From: an uncultured Geobacteraceae bacterium
Lineage (GTDB): Bacteria; Desulfobacterota; Desulfuromonadia; Geobacterales; Pseudopelobacteraceae
Direction: 5' to 3'
DNA: 6,119 nucleotides
Assembly: GCA_903879825.1 (NCBI GenBank)
Contig: CAIRND010000053.1
Span: 1 to 6,119, forward strand
A model generated the notes under the pieces. It did not search any database. It was given only the letters and a program-made list of their open reading frames with translations, and was not told where the DNA came from. Position numbers and translations under genes: made by a program. Below are positions 5,922 through 6,119 of the stretch, piece by piece; position 1 is the stretch's first letter, and each line of letters opens with the position of its first letter.

Positions 5922-6119
5922 TTAGTTACCTCCCGCACTATCAAGCATTCTTCGGAAGAAAAACTGAATATTTCCCTTAATCCGCCCTTGCCGTTTGTTT
6001 TCAATAACCCGTTTGGCAAGTGTATGGAAACATTGAGCCGCTTCAGAATCCGGAAACAGTTCTGTGACGGCTTTTTGACGCTTGACCGCCTCAACAACCT
6101 TCTCATCCTTGACAACGCA
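5922..6119 (-). CDS. flhG: FlhG (FleN/YlxH), MinD-like flagellar number regulator (partial, C-terminal 65 residues)
   Basis: I translated this frame by hand from the edge of the window. It begins CVVKDEKVVEAVKRQKAVTE, continues LFPDSEAAQCFHTLAKRVIE, and ends with NIQFFFRRMLDSAGGN and a TAA at 5924-5922. The pattern V-x-x-A-V-x-x-Q, then P-x-S-x-A-A-x-C-F-x-x-L-A-x-R, then an aromatic FFFRR tail is characteristic of the C-terminus of FlhG. FlhG is the membrane-associated MinD-type ATPase that, with FlhF, limits flagellar number and position. The ATPase motifs lie outside the window. The gene ends four bases before fliA, the arrangement flhF-flhG-fliA known from many polar flagellates. A different MinD/ParA paralogue is possible but unlikely given the neighbour. 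Confidence 0.85.
   Translation of the reverse strand, partial: CVVKDEKVVEAVKRQKAVTELFPDSEAAQCFHTLAKRVIENKRQGRIKGNIQFFFRRMLDSAGGN

Overview
The window is one compact minus-strand stretch of a flagellar gene cluster. In transcription order (high to low coordinates) it holds the 3' end of flhG, then complete fliA, flgF, flgG, flgA, flgH, flgI, a short single-domain flgJ and flgN, and finally the first 33 codons of flgK. All genes point the same way and gaps are at most 38 bases, so it reads as one operon or a set of nested transcripts. No gene is supported on the plus strand; the plus-strand open frames are shadows of the flagellar genes.

The P- and L-ring genes (flgI, flgH) and the P-ring chaperone flgA show a Gram-negative host. 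The order flhG-fliA-flgF-flgG-flgA-flgH-flgI-flgJ-flgN-flgK, a rod-binding-only FlgJ, and base composition near half GC by eye fit a deltaproteobacterium-like lineage, perhaps Desulfuromonadales/Geobacter relatives. This placement is inference from gene order and protein style, not a database match.

Region by region: 5922-6119 is the FlhG C-terminus (flagellar number/placement ATPase). 5171-5917 is the flagellar sigma factor FliA. 4415-5152 and 3593-4381 are the proximal and distal rod proteins FlgF and FlgG. 2870-3574 is FlgA. 2169-2843 is the L-ring lipoprotein FlgH. 1033-2133 is the P-ring protein FlgI. 614-994 is FlgJ, 100-600 is the hook-junction chaperone FlgN, and 1-99 begins its client FlgK. 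The genes follow the assembly path: number control and late-gene sigma factor, then rod, then rings and their chaperone, then rod cap, then hook-junction proteins.

I see no mobile element, CRISPR array, RNA gene or undescribed system. The points worth a second look are modest: no flgM between flgJ and flgN although fliA is in the cluster; a sigma-28-like promoter candidate in the flgI-flgJ gap; a FlgI without cysteines; and a FlgH whose start codon and lipobox are unusual.
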